Source of the DNA: Clostridiales bacterium
GTDB taxonomy: Bacteria > Bacillota > Clostridia > Oscillospirales > Ruminococcaceae
NCBI GenBank assembly: GCA_019423685.1
Contig: JAHZAY010000012.1
Coordinates: 1-64,000, forward strand
Direction: 5' to 3'
Length of the DNA: 64,000 nt
In this document: positions 52,470 to 62,800 of the stretch, one piece after another
Position numbering within the stretch: position 1 is the first letter of the stretch
How the letters are laid out: every line of letters begins with the position of its first letter
Position numbers and translations under genes: made by a program
The notes under the pieces: model-generated
Told to the model about the DNA's origin: nothing
What the model saw: only the letters and a program-made list of their open reading frames with translations
The model's database searches: none

Positions 52470-53015
52470 TCAAAGCGTTTTGAACATGAGGATTTCTTGC
52501 AGGCAGCTGCCGTCTTTGAGGTGAATGGCGTTGGGGCGGGCGCCATATTGGACAAAGCCAAACTTTTTATATAACTGGATGGCGCGGTCGTTGCCCTCCA
52601 TAACCTCCAGCTCCAACTGTTCGATGCCATTTTCCTTTGCGATGCGGATCAATTCCTCGAACATTGCGGTGCCGATGCCAAGATTCCAGTACTTCTGAAT
52701 CAGAGCAATGGCCACATCGGCGCGGTGGCAGGTCTTGGGCTTATTGTGTAAGGAAAGCTGGCAGTTGCCGGCGATGTCCCCGTCAACTTCGCATACGATC
52801 ATAAGGTCGTATTCCGATTGCAGCACCTTTTCGAGAAATGCCGCTTCTCGCTCTGCTGTCATCTTAAAATCCTCGGGGTAGTGCAGCAGATAGGGCGTTT
52901 CGCCGTAGCAGGTCCTCATGTAGTTGACCATAGCGGCAGCGTCCTGCGGTGTGGGCTGGCGGAACAGCGCAGTGCGGCCATCCCGCAGCTGGATTGTCTT
53001 TTGCTGGTATTGCAT
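52470..53015 (-). CDS. GNAT family N-acetyltransferase
   Basis: A 181-residue enzyme: KTIQLRDGRTALFRQPTPQDAAAMVNYM at the start, VAIALIQKYWNLGIGTAMFEELI (acetyl-CoA motif, about 105-130) and LELEVMEGNDRAIQLYKKFGFVQYG. The C-terminus resembles amino-acid or antibiotic-type GNAT enzymes, but the acceptor is unknown. AAGGAGGTGCCAG precedes the ATG. It stands alone, flanked by terminators. Confidence 0.88.
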   Translation of the reverse strand: MQYQQKTIQLRDGRTALFRQPTPQDAAAMVNYMRTCYGETPYLLHYPEDFKMTAEREAAFLEKVLQSEYDLMIVCEVDGDIAGNCQLSLHNKPKTCHRADVAIALIQKYWNLGIGTAMFEELIRIAKENGIEQLELEVMEGNDRAIQLYKKFGFVQYGARPNAIHLKDGSCLQEILMFKTL

Positions 53016-53035
53016 TCTGGCACCTCCTTATGACA

Positions 53036-53070
53036 GAAAGCGGGAGAAGGAAAATGCACCCTTCTCCCGC
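53036..53070 (-). terminator. Terminator of the aldolase gene
   Basis: 11-bp stem GCGGGAGAAGG / CCTTCTCCCGC after the stop codon; the following T content on the minus strand is modest (CTTTCTG). Confidence 0.65.
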
Positions 53071-53090
53071 AAACATAAGCGAAACGATTT

Positions 53091-53954
53091 TTATGCTTTG
53101 TCGATCGAACCGAACAGCTCCATCTTTTCTTTTACCTTTGCCTTAATTGCTTCAAAGCCCGGTTTGAGAACCTTTCTTGGGTCGAAGCCTTTTGGCTGCT
53201 GGTCCTTGTTCTCTTCAAAATATTTGCGGGTAGCAGCAGTAAATACGATCTGGCATTCGGTGTTGACGTTGATCTTGGAAACGCCCTTGCTGATGGCATC
53301 CTTTACCATATCGTCCGGGATGCCGGTGCCGCCGTGCAGGACAAGCGGCATTGTGCCGGTTTTTTCCTGGATCTTTGCCAGCACGTCCAGACGCAGACCA
53401 GGCCAGTTTGCAGGATATACGCCGTGGATGTTGCCGATGCCGGCAGCCAGCATGTCCACACCCAGCTCGCAGATCTTTGCGCACTCGTCTGGATCAGCGA
53501 TCTCGCCGCCGCCCAGTACGCCATCTTCCTCGCCGCCGATCGCGCCGACTTCCGCCTCTACCGAGATGCCCTTGGAGTGAGCCAGAGCTACAATCTCTTT
53601 GGTCTTGGCGACGTTTTCTTCGATGTCATATTTAGAGCCGTCGAACATAACCGAGGAAAATCCCTTTTCGATGCACTCTTTTGCGGCCTCATAGCTGCCG
53701 TGGTCCAGATGCAGTGCAACTGGAACGGTGATGTTCAGCTCTTTGAGCATGCCGTTTACCATGCCGACAACGGTGCTGTAACCGCCCATGTATTTTCCAG
53801 CTCCTTCGGATACGCCGAGGATGACTGGGGAATTGTTCTCCTGCGCAGTGAGCAGAATGGCTTTGGTCCACTCGAGGTTATTGATGTTGAAATGGCCTAC
53901 AGCATATTTGCCGGCCTTTGCCTTATCCAGCATTTCTTTTGCAGAAACTAACAT
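53091..53954 (-). CDS. fba: Class II fructose-bisphosphate aldolase
   Basis: A 287-residue zinc-dependent glycolytic aldolase. Zn-binding and catalytic motifs: VALHLDHGSYE (about 78-88), VEAEVGAIGGEEDG (about 130-143), GNIHGVYPANWPGLRLDVL and LVLHGGTGIP (about 205-214), INVNTEC. Length and sequence are of the B. subtilis FbaA type; relatives in the family act on tagatose bisphosphate. It has its own strong promoter and terminator. Confidence 0.95.
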   Translation of the reverse strand: MLVSAKEMLDKAKAGKYAVGHFNINNLEWTKAILLTAQENNSPVILGVSEGAGKYMGGYSTVVGMVNGMLKELNITVPVALHLDHGSYEAAKECIEKGFSSVMFDGSKYDIEENVAKTKEIVALAHSKGISVEAEVGAIGGEEDGVLGGGEIADPDECAKICELGVDMLAAGIGNIHGVYPANWPGLRLDVLAKIQEKTGTMPLVLHGGTGIPDDMVKDAISKGVSKINVNTECQIVFTAATRKYFEENKDQQPKGFDPRKVLKPGFEAIKAKVKEKMELFGSIDKA

Positions 53955-54026
53955 AGAAAATTCCTCCTTAATGTAAAACGCCGTCCCTTTGCGGATGCGG
54001 TTTTGGTGGGAACGTCTGTTACCCCT

Positions 54027-54055
54027 ATTATAAACAATAACGCTGCGAAAATCAA
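54027..54055 (-). promoter_or_regulatory. Promoter of fba
   Basis: Minus strand TTGATT, 17 bases, TATAAT, about 70 bases upstream of the aldolase gene. Confidence 0.75.
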
Positions 54056-54175
54056 TTGCTTTTCTCCTGTGTTCACCCAGTGTATGCTTTGGGAAGGAGA
54101 AAAGCTGCTATCTGTACACAATGTGAACAAATAGGAAAATTTGCTGAAGGGAAGGCTTTTTTCGACCGTTTTTTG

Positions 54176-54204
54176 TTGACTTTTCAGTATAATGGGCATA
54201 AAAT
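54176..54204 (+). promoter_or_regulatory. Promoter of the phosphoglucomutase gene
   Basis: TTGACT, 17 bases, TAAAAT, about 85 bases upstream of the start. The remaining part of the 53955-54288 gap shows nothing else. Confidence 0.7.
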
Positions 54205-54288
54205 ATAAATGGGAATATATTTATTTTGTACAGATTTTGACCTTGGAAATCACATGAAATATGACAGATATTAGAAAGGATGATTGGG

Positions 54289-56001
54289 ATGAACTATCTT
54301 GATACATACAATGTCTGGAAGTCAAAGAAGCTGGAGGACCCGGACCTCATCGCCGAAATGCAGGAGATTGAGGGCAACGATCATGAAATCAAAGAGCGCT
54401 TTATCAAGGCACTGGAGTTTGGTACAGCGGGTCTGCGCGGCATCTTAGGTGTTGGAACCAACCGCATGAATATCTACACCGTTGCGCTGGCCACCCAGGG
54501 TATGGCGGATTATGTCAAGGGAAAGTTTGAGCATCCATCGGTTGCCATCGCTTATGACAGCCGCATCAAGAGCGACCTGTTTGCAAACATCACCGCGAGA
54601 GTTTTTGCAGCAAACGGAGTCAAGGCTTATCTGTTTAAGGAACTGATGCCCACCCCAACTTTGTCCTTTGCGGTGCGCCAGCTGCATTGCAGCGCGGGTA
54701 TCGTCATCACAGCCAGCCACAATCCTTCCAAGTACAACGGCTACAAGGCCTACGGGGAGGACGGCTGCCAGCTCAATCCACAGGCGGCAGCCAAGGTGCT
54801 GGAGCTGGCCAGCAAGACCGACATCTTTGATGGGGTCAAAAAGATTTCCTTTGAAGAAGGAATGCGCACCGGCATGATTGAGTACATTCCCGATCAGCTC
54901 ATCGACGAGTATCTGGACCGCGTCTTTGCGCTGCGTGTCAGCAAAAACCCAGTGGAGAAGAGCAGCCTCAAGGTTGTATATACTCCGCTCAACGGCACCG
55001 GCAACAAGCTGGTCCGCCGGATTTTGCAGCGCATCGGCATCGAGGACGTCACCGTTGTGCCAGAGCAGGAAAAACCGGATGGAAACTTCCCAACCTGCCC
55101 ATACCCGAACCCGGAGGAAAAATCCACCTTGCAGCTGGGCATTGAGCTTTGCAAAAAGCTTGGCGGAGATCTGGTGCTCGCCACCGACCCGGATGCAGAC
55201 CGTGTGGGCATCGCAGTCAACCACCACGGGGAGTTTATCCTGCCAACCGGCAACGAAGTCGGTGTATTGATGCTCGATTACATTGCAAAGCAGCGCATCT
55301 CTCAGGGTACAATGCCAAAGAATCCGGTGGCGGTCAAGTCCATCGTCTCCACCCCGCTGGCTGATGTTGTGGCCAAGAGCTACGGCGTGCAGATGATCAA
55401 CGTGCTCACAGGATTTAAATATATCGGCGAACAGATCACCTTGCTGGAGCAGAAGGGCGAGGAAAACCGCTTCCTGCTCGGCTTTGAGGAAAGCTACGGC
55501 TACATGACCGGCGGCCACGTCCGTGACAAGGATGCGGTGAACGGTTCGATGATTATCTGTGAGATGGCTCAGTACTATAAACGCCAAGGCAAGACGCTGA
55601 TTGATGCGCTCAACGACATCTTCTCCCGCTTCGGAGTCTATGCTTCTAAAGTGAAGGGATACACCTTTGAGGGCACCGAGGGTATGGACAAGATGACCGG
55701 CATTATGAAACGGCTGCGCGAGAACCCGCCAAAGGCCTTCTCCGGCTACAAGGTATTGGCGTGCGCCGACTATCTGATTTCCAAGCGCAAAGATTTCCGT
55801 ACCGGTGGAGAGGCGGACATTGCGCTGCCATCCTCCAATGTACTGGAGTACAATTTGGAGAACAACCTGAAGGTCATCATTCGGCCATCCGGCACCGAGC
55901 CGAAGATCAAAGTATACCTGACCATTGTCACCAATGACAAGCAGCAGATTCCGATGATTGAGCAGCGCCTGTTTGACGCCACTGACCTTTTAATGATGTA
56001 A
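54289..56001 (+). CDS. pgcA: Phosphoglucomutase/phosphomannomutase
   Basis: A 570-residue alpha-D-phosphohexomutase. LEFGTAGLRGILGVGTNRMN near the start, phosphoserine loop ITASHNPSKYNGYKAYGEDG (about 140-160), metal loop ATDPDADRVGIAV (about 295-307), sugar-binding GFEESYGYM (about 400-408) and phosphate-binding RPSGTEPKIK near the C-terminus. It interconverts glucose 1- and 6-phosphate, feeding cell-wall and glycolipid sugars. The start at 54289 has AAAGG 10 bases away; the ATG nine bases earlier abuts it and is unlikely. Confidence 0.95.
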   Translation: MNYLDTYNVWKSKKLEDPDLIAEMQEIEGNDHEIKERFIKALEFGTAGLRGILGVGTNRMNIYTVALATQGMADYVKGKFEHPSVAIAYDSRIKSDLFANITARVFAANGVKAYLFKELMPTPTLSFAVRQLHCSAGIVITASHNPSKYNGYKAYGEDGCQLNPQAAAKVLELASKTDIFDGVKKISFEEGMRTGMIEYIPDQLIDEYLDRVFALRVSKNPVEKSSLKVVYTPLNGTGNKLVRRILQRIGIEDVTVVPEQEKPDGNFPTCPYPNPEEKSTLQLGIELCKKLGGDLVLATDPDADRVGIAVNHHGEFILPTGNEVGVLMLDYIAKQRISQGTMPKNPVAVKSIVSTPLADVVAKSYGVQMINVLTGFKYIGEQITLLEQKGEENRFLLGFEESYGYMTGGHVRDKDAVNGSMIICEMAQYYKRQGKTLIDALNDIFSRFGVYASKVKGYTFEGTEGMDKMTGIMKRLRENPPKAFSGYKVLACADYLISKRKDFRTGGEADIALPSSNVLEYNLENNLKVIIRPSGTEPKIKVYLTIVTNDKQQIPMIEQRLFDATDLLMM

Positions 56002-56013
56002 AATCTTATAATG

Positions 56014-56046
56014 AAAAGCCAGGACCGCAAGTCCTGGCTTTTTTTA
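56014..56046 (+). terminator. Terminator of the phosphoglucomutase gene
   Basis: 10-bp stem AAGCCAGGAC / GTCCTGGCTT with a five-base loop, followed by TTTTTTT. Confidence 0.92.
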
Positions 56047-56156
56047 GGCTTTTGGGGAGAATACAAACCAAAAAGAACGGGCATTCTGTAAAATTTATGT
56101 AAAGGCAAAGTAAAATATTTGCTTAAATTTTTCATAGAGAGTGTGCAACTTCACTA

Positions 56157-56185
56157 TTGCATTTCTCAAAAAGCTTGCCTATAAT
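56157..56185 (+). promoter_or_regulatory. Promoter of the MATE transporter gene
   Basis: TTGCAT, 17 bases, TATAAT. The transcript would begin with a leader of about 80 bases containing G/C-rich complementary stretches (GCCGCCCGGAGCCGGC); I do not recognise a known riboswitch in it. Confidence 0.75.
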
Positions 56186-56273
56186 AAAAATTATCTAGTT
56201 TCTTTGGCCGCCCGGAGCCGGCATGATCGGACGGGAAGGAAAGAGCAATCTTATCAAGTAAAGGATGTGTATC

Positions 56274-57629
56274 ATGAGAAAATCATACGAAATGGACATG
56301 TGTAACGGTCCAATTTTGAGCAAGATCTTGCTCTTTTCGATTCCACTGATGATCTCCGGTATCCTTCAGCTGCTGTTCAATGCGGCCGATATTGTGGTTG
56401 TCGGACGTTTCACCGGCAGCGAGGCGATGGCCGCAGTTGGCTCGACCGGCGCGTTGATCAACCTCATCATCAACCTGTTTGTCGGCATCTCGGTCGGTGC
56501 AAATGTTGTGGTTGCCCGCAATTATGGCGCCAGAGACTATGACGGTGTACACGGAGCGGTACACACCTCCGTCTTGACTGCCTTGGTCGGCGGCGTTTTT
56601 TTGATTTTTGTAGGTATCCTTTTGGCGCGCCCCATGCTCGAGCTGATGGGTACTCCAGACAACGTCATCAACCTTTCGGTGCTGTACATGCGCATCTATT
56701 TTGTCGGCATGCCCTCCTTTATGCTGTATAACTTTGGCTCCGCTATTCTGCGCGCCATCGGCGATACCAGACGTCCGCTTTACTTTTTAACGCTGGCAGG
56801 CGTCATCAACGTCGTGCTCAATTTGTTCTTTGTCATCGTTTTCAATATGGGTGTAGCGGGTGTTGCTCTGGCCACCATTATTTCCCAGACTGTTTCGGCG
56901 GTACTCGTTCTGCTGTGCCTGATGAAGATGGAGGGACCGTGCCATCTTGACTTTAAACACCTCAAGTTCCATCTCAATCAGTTGATGCAGATGCTGCGCA
57001 TCGGTCTGCCAGCAGGCTTGCAGGGCATTGTATTCAGCCTTTCCAATGTGCTGATTCAGTCGTCGGTCAACTCCTTCGGTTCGCAGGTTATGGCGGGCAA
57101 CACCGCAGGCAGCAACATCGAGGGCTTTGTATACAACGCGATGAACGCGGTATATCAGACTTCACTGAGCTTTACAAGCCAGAATATGGGTGCTAAGCGC
57201 TTTGACCGCATCACCAAAATCCTCTTTGAGTGCCTGTTTGTCGTTTCGGCGATCGGCATCATCCTCGGCGGCGGTGCCTATCTGATGGCTGACCACCTGT
57301 TGGGTATCTACACCTCCGATCCAGAGGTTATTTCCTACGGAATTACCCGTATGAGTTACTGCTGTGCGACCTATTTCCTGTGCGGATTGATGGACGTCAT
57401 GGTCGGCAGCATCCGCGGTATGGGGTACTCAATTATGCCGATGCTGGTTTCATTGACCGGTGCATGTGCGTTCCGAGTCGTCTGGATTTTTACCGTTTTC
57501 CAGTTCAACCGAACCCTCGACTGCCTGTACGTCTCCTACCCAATCTCCTGGATCTTGACCGCCGGTGTACATATGATTTGTTTCTTTGCGGTTCGCAAGA
57601 AAGCCTTTGCCCGAGCCGCAGCGGCCTAA
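56274..57629 (+). CDS. MATE-family efflux transporter
   Basis: A 451-residue inner-membrane antiporter with twelve predicted spans: ILLFSIPLMISGILQLLFNAADIVVVGRFTGSEAMAAVGST at the N-terminus is typical, as is the second-half repeat VLIQSSVNSFGSQVMAGNTAG. The family exports cationic drugs or metabolites using Na+ or H+. The start at 56274 is chosen because AAAGGATG is 9 bases upstream; the frame opens three codons earlier. Substrate unknown. Confidence 0.93.
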   Translation: MRKSYEMDMCNGPILSKILLFSIPLMISGILQLLFNAADIVVVGRFTGSEAMAAVGSTGALINLIINLFVGISVGANVVVARNYGARDYDGVHGAVHTSVLTALVGGVFLIFVGILLARPMLELMGTPDNVINLSVLYMRIYFVGMPSFMLYNFGSAILRAIGDTRRPLYFLTLAGVINVVLNLFFVIVFNMGVAGVALATIISQTVSAVLVLLCLMKMEGPCHLDFKHLKFHLNQLMQMLRIGLPAGLQGIVFSLSNVLIQSSVNSFGSQVMAGNTAGSNIEGFVYNAMNAVYQTSLSFTSQNMGAKRFDRITKILFECLFVVSAIGIILGGGAYLMADHLLGIYTSDPEVISYGITRMSYCCATYFLCGLMDVMVGSIRGMGYSIMPMLVSLTGACAFRVVWIFTVFQFNRTLDCLYVSYPISWILTAGVHMICFFAVRKKAFARAAAA

Positions 57630-57676
57630 ATTCCCCAGAGTACATTTAACAAAAAAGCAAGGGAAGCTTGCAAATA

Positions 57677-57719
57677 AAAGGCAGAAAAAACCTCCCATTG
57701 GGAGGTTTTTTCTGCCTTT
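57677..57719. terminator. Long hairpin terminator after the MATE gene
   Basis: Twenty-base-pair stem from AAAGGCAGAAAAAACCTCCC to its complement with a four-base loop. Its internal T runs could work in both directions. Confidence 0.85.
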
Positions 57720-57769
57720 AAAAATAGCGAGCGGCGCTCTATTTTTGGGGATCAATCCACACTTTCCCT

Positions 57770-57798
57770 TTGACAATCCTCGACAATTGTTTTATAAT
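57770..57798 (+). promoter_or_regulatory. Promoter of the LTA-synthase-like gene
   Basis: TTGACA, 17 bases, TATAAT: a perfect consensus 125 bases before the start. Confidence 0.85.
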
Positions 57799-57922
57799 AC
57801 ATTTTACACTCTTTTTCCTTTTATTTGATGGTTTGACGAAAAAAGGGGCAACCTCTTCGTTTTACGATCAGAGAACATCCCAGGGATGTAAATTTTCTGT
57901 TTAGAAAGGAACTTTGTAAAAC

Positions 57923-59746
57923 ATGGCCCGTATACGAGACTTTGTGCGGCGGCATATTTCCAAGCAGGACTCCTCGCTTGTCCTGCTGATGCTTATCACT
58001 CCGGCCACCGCATTCTATCTGATGCAGTTTGTCTACTGCGGCAACCTTCCGTGGAACTATTCTCCCCGGGTGCTGCTGGCAAACTACCTGTGCATCGGAG
58101 TGGTACATTTTACCCTCTGTGCACTGACCAACTACATCGTTTTGTGCAGCCTTCTCACCCACCTTCTGTGCTTTTTATGGGGGCTTGCAAACTACTATGT
58201 TTCGCTTTTCCGCGGAACGCCCATCCTTCCCTGGGACTTCACAGCTCTGGGCACCGCGGCGGCGGTGGCTGACAGCTATCGTTTCTCCCTCAACTTTCAG
58301 GTGGCAGTGGGGCTGCTGGTCCTGGCAGCGATGATTTTTGTGCTGCGCAAAAGGTTGCTTTCCGGGCGCTTTCGCCATTCCCAAAACCGCCTTCGCCTGC
58401 GTGCGGGTTATCTATGTGTCATCGCTGCCTGTGCTTATCCGGTACTGCGCCCCGCGGCGCTGGAAAGCTTCGGCATCAACACCGACGTTTGGGACCAGAG
58501 CGGTTCCTACTCGCAGGACGGGGCGCTGGCAGTCTTTCTGCGAAACACCCAGTTTATGTCGGTACAGCAGCCACAGGACCCATCCAGCGAGCACGTCGAG
58601 CAGCTTGCAGATAGCGTGACGCCCCATCAACCGGCCGTTGAAACCGATACCCGTCCGAATATCATTGCCATTATGAACGAATCGTGGGCCGACTTCGAGG
58701 ACTTCGGAAATCTTTCGTTGAGCCAGAGTGTCACCGATTACATCGATTCGCTGGACAACTGTATCTTTGGACACACCTACACGTCGGTCTTTGGAGCGGG
58801 AACCAGCGCGAGCGAATTTGAATTTTTGACCGGCAATTCGATGGCCTTCCTGCCATCGGGCAGCATACCCTATCAGCAGTATATCCTGGAGAAGAGCGAC
58901 TCCTTGGCCTCGCTTTTAAAGCAAAATGGGTACCGCACCTTGGCGGTGCACCCCGGCGAGCGCACCTCCTGGCAGCGCAATCAGGCCTATCCGCTGTTGG
59001 GGTTTGATGAATTTAAGTGCGTGGACGATATGAATGTGCCCCTTACCCAGGAGCACGGTTATGTCAGCGACCAATCCTCCTTCGATCAAATTGTGTATGA
59101 GTTTGAGCACAAGGACCCGGATGAGCGGCTGTTTCTCTTTAACGTCACCATCCAGAATCACGGCAGCTATACGGTGGAGGACTATCCCGCTGAGGTGTTC
59201 CTGACCGATGAGCCGGGGAAATATCCGATGGCGGAGCAGTATTTGACCCTCGCAAACAAAACCGATGAGGCATTTAAGACGCTGGTGGACTATTTCAGCC
59301 AGCAGGACGAACCGACCATCATCTTGATGTTCGGCGATCATCAGCCGTCGGTTGAACAGGAATTTTTGGACAAAGCGTACGGCGTCACCCAAGATGAGAT
59401 GACGATGGAGCAGTACATGGACAAGTACAAGACTCCGTTTTTAATCTGGGCAAACTACGACCTGCCGGACGACGAGATCCCGACGACTAGCCTGAACTTT
59501 TTGGGACAGTACCTGCTCTCCTATGCCGGCATCGAAAATTCGGTGTATGGGGATTATCTGGAAAACTTCCAGGAAGTTTTGCCGGTCATGACCTTTGTGG
59601 GGTACATAGACCGCGACGGCAAAGCGTACAGTCACCTCGAGCAAAACGGCTATACCGAGATGATCGAAGATTATCGGGCCTTTGCCTATGACAACCTATT
59701 TGGCGCACAGAACCGCCACGACGAATATTATCAAGCACGAGAATAA
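57923..59746 (+). CDS. LTA-synthase-family phosphoglycerol transferase
   Basis: A 607-residue membrane enzyme. Five predicted spans within about residues 20-180 are followed by an extracellular sulfatase-type domain (about 245-560): NIIAIMNESWADF, catalytic Thr294 in GAGTSASEFEFLTGNS, LAVHPGERTSWQR (metal and substrate region) and LMFGDHQPSVEQ. It should transfer phosphoglycerol (or a related group) from lipid donor to an acceptor such as lipoteichoic acid or membrane glycolipid. AAAGGAAC precedes the ATG. It stands alone with its own strong promoter and terminator. Confidence 0.92.
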   Translation: MARIRDFVRRHISKQDSSLVLLMLITPATAFYLMQFVYCGNLPWNYSPRVLLANYLCIGVVHFTLCALTNYIVLCSLLTHLLCFLWGLANYYVSLFRGTPILPWDFTALGTAAAVADSYRFSLNFQVAVGLLVLAAMIFVLRKRLLSGRFRHSQNRLRLRAGYLCVIAACAYPVLRPAALESFGINTDVWDQSGSYSQDGALAVFLRNTQFMSVQQPQDPSSEHVEQLADSVTPHQPAVETDTRPNIIAIMNESWADFEDFGNLSLSQSVTDYIDSLDNCIFGHTYTSVFGAGTSASEFEFLTGNSMAFLPSGSIPYQQYILEKSDSLASLLKQNGYRTLAVHPGERTSWQRNQAYPLLGFDEFKCVDDMNVPLTQEHGYVSDQSSFDQIVYEFEHKDPDERLFLFNVTIQNHGSYTVEDYPAEVFLTDEPGKYPMAEQYLTLANKTDEAFKTLVDYFSQQDEPTIILMFGDHQPSVEQEFLDKAYGVTQDEMTMEQYMDKYKTPFLIWANYDLPDDEIPTTSLNFLGQYLLSYAGIENSVYGDYLENFQEVLPVMTFVGYIDRDGKAYSHLEQNGYTEMIEDYRAFAYDNLFGAQNRHDEYYQARE

Positions 59747-59760
59747 CAAAAGAGCAGCGA

Positions 59761-59801
59761 AAAAGGGCTTTCCCCTATCGGGGAAAGCCCTTTTGTTTTT
59801 T
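59761..59801. terminator. Bidirectional terminator between LTA-synthase and sortase-fusion genes
   Basis: 15-bp stem AAAAGGGCTTTCCCC / GGGGAAAGCCCTTTT with T run GTTTTTTT on the plus side. Confidence 0.92.
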
Positions 59802-62800
59802 TATTGGACAGAGGTGCCGGGGTAGTAGTGGGTGAGGATATCCACATAATTCCACCCCTGCATAGCGTAGTAGTCTGCGCCCTGTTGGCTCATGCCCACG
59901 CCGTGGCCATAGCCGTAGGTGGTGAAGGTAAAAATGCCGTTGTGGTACTCCACCTCAAATGCAGCGGAGTTGATCAGCGAGTGCAGCATATTTTCTCGCA
60001 CCTTTCGGCCGGTGACCCGCTGTCCGCACACCTGGATGCTGTCGACATAGAGCCCATTGATGTACTGGGGATCGGAGAACCAGTCTTCCGGGTCGCCGTA
60101 ATCGTACGGGTTGGTCTGGCAGTACTCCTCGATGTAGTCGGCGATCTCCTGTTCGGAGAAGGTTTTGGTGGCGCCGTAGGCCTTTAACGTGGTGTCGCCG
60201 GGGCTGTCTACGCTGACAAGGTAAGGCAGGTAGCTTCCCCATACATGCTCGGCATCCATCGATTGTCCGGCATTGGATGCACAGTAGGTGGCGTTGATGT
60301 AGGAACCGTTATAGTAGATGGCCTGTCCCAATACGGCGTCCACTGCGCTTTGTACGGCGGAGGAGACGTTGGAGCTGGAAGCAACCCACGGACTAATGCC
60401 CTGCTGATTGTTGTAGAGGACATAGGTGTAGGCGGCGACCGCCTGTGCTTTGAGCACTTCCGGCTGGAAGGTCGGTCCCATCTCGGCCTGTACAATCTGT
60501 GCGACGATCTGACGGGCAGATCCTCGGGTGGTTTTGCCATCAATCTTGACCGAAAGCTCTTTGCCCGCCAGGGAGGAGGTGCCCTGTGAACTGTCCTCCT
60601 CACCCGCTTCTTCCTCTTCCTGGTCTGCCAGCTGCGTGCTCTGGGAGAGGCTGGAGCCGGTTTGCTGCTTGGACGGTTCGTCCTGCTCTTGCAGCTGTTC
60701 TATCGAGGCGTGCAGATCCTCAATGTCTGCGACGGCCTGCTGGTCGATCTCTTCAACGGCAAGGACGTTGATGCCGGTGTCCTCAGCGGGCGTTCTCTGC
60801 GCTGGGGGATCGGGTTGCTCTGAAGTTTCCGGGGCCGGAGCGAGCGTCTGAACCGCCTCATCGGTTGCAGAAATTGTCCCGGAGGAGTTGGTCTGAGGCT
60901 CTGTTTCTGGAGAAGACGTTTGCTGTGTGGGCGAAGCCTCGGCGTACTTGGTGTCCTCCAGCTGATTAAAGCCGCCGGTCTGTCCGGTGTCCAATTCGGT
61001 ATCGGCCACCGACATCGGCATGCTGTCCTCAAGCAGTTCCTGTGGCTGTTCTGCTAAAGCAGAGATCACGTCGCTGTCGTCCAGGACAACCTGTGCAGAG
61101 TAGTGCGGCAGGGCGGCTTTGAGTGCGGCCTCATCCGGTTTGGTGCCCCCGAACAGCTGATACCAGATGTCTGGATACAGAGGATTGGGGTTCATTGCGG
61201 CCTGTGAAGTGTCCACCGATTCGCTCTCACCGTCGCGGACCTTTCGGGCGACGATGACAAACCGCGCATCCTGGAACTCATAGGAACAGGTGGAGAGGGT
61301 GAGCAGCTGATCGGACGGCAAGACATCCACGCCGGTATTGATGATGCTGCGGATGAGTACGTCGTCAATGTATTCCTGCGCTTCCTGGGAGTCCTTGGCG
61401 TCGATAAACTCGTGGTAGGGGAAAATTTCTCCGTGTTCCGAGTGGGTGTTGGTGTAGAAGATCGAGATGATCTTGTACTTGCCCTTGTGGTAGACGCTAT
61501 CAAACTGAACGACGGGGTGCTGCTGGTAATATTCAAGGCTCGTATATCCTTTGAGAATGTTGAACATCTGGCCGTCGGTGCGGATGTTGTGACCATAGAT
61601 GATGATGTTGGTGCTGGGTGCTTTCAGGTCGTCCGCCGCGTCGACGAATGGGACGGCATGTTCGCTGTATTCTCCCTCAAAGTTCATGCGGTAATATTTG
61701 GTGTTGTCGGTCGTTTGTACGACAGGATAGTCCAGGTCGGTGCCGTCGATGCTGATCCAACCGACCACGTCGGGGTTAATTTCCCACAAGCCGGCAAACG
61801 ATTTATCGTAGTCGTCGGGATAGCCAGAGGGGGCAAACAGCGTCGGGCTGTCGTAAACTTCGCGCAACGATTCATAGTTAGCGCGGTTTTGGGCGGACTT
61901 ATAATAGTAGTATCCAAGATAACCGATCGAGCCGATAAAGATCAGAATCAGGATGACGAGAAGAACCTTGACAACCGGAGAACGTCCCGAGCGGGTGGAT
62001 TTATCCTCCTGCTGCTTCTGGCTCTTCTGAGAGCGCTTGAGGGATTTTTTCTCGCGGCGGGAGGACTTTTCCTCGAACAGTTCCTCCTCCGGTTCCTCCT
62101 CGTCGACCACATACAGGTCGTCGTCCTCTTCGGGGAAATCGGCCGAATTATCGTAGGCAGTTTGTGCAGGAGGGTAGCTAGTATAGTCGCTCTCGGATGC
62201 AGCCGCTGCCGAAGTGGCTACCGCGGCGGCATTGGTTGCAAAGGCCGCGACTGGCTGTTTGCGCCGGCCAAACTTCTTTTCCACCGCGCGCAGGCCCCGG
62301 GTGCCCAATCCAGAGATGGAGCTTACCTTGCCGCACTCGCTGCTCAGGTCCTCCAAAAAGCTGTTGCAGCACTGGCGGGAGGTGTGCTCGTCCTCTTTCA
62401 GGGCAATTAAACGAAGGATGGGGCTTTCCTGTGTGCCGCCTAAAATGGGCAAAAACCTCTGTGCGCGCCGCTTTGCAGTGCGGTCGATGTAGTCCTCAAC
62501 CTCCTCCAGCTTGCTGGGGAGAATCGGAATGTCTGCGGTCACTGCGCCCGGATAGAGTTTGTGTAGCAGCAGCGGGAAGAGCTGGTTTGCCACCAGGCGC
62601 AGCACCTCTTTAGAAGAGCCAGAGACAAGCGCCACACAGGCGTTTGGAAACAGCATGGCAAATCCTGCCTTTCCGCACCCGGGGTCGCTCAGTGGGACGG
62701 CATCCTGTGGGATGAGGGAACTTTGCAGCGATTGATTGGCCATGCGGCCGTTCTGGCTGAGATATTCGCGGATATCCTGTTGTGCCTGCTCGTCTTGGTG

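Noticed and set aside
56186..56273. Guanidine-type riboswitch before the MATE gene
   Set aside because: The start resembles the ykkC motif only in a few bases (TCTAG); the conserved internal stretches are missing.
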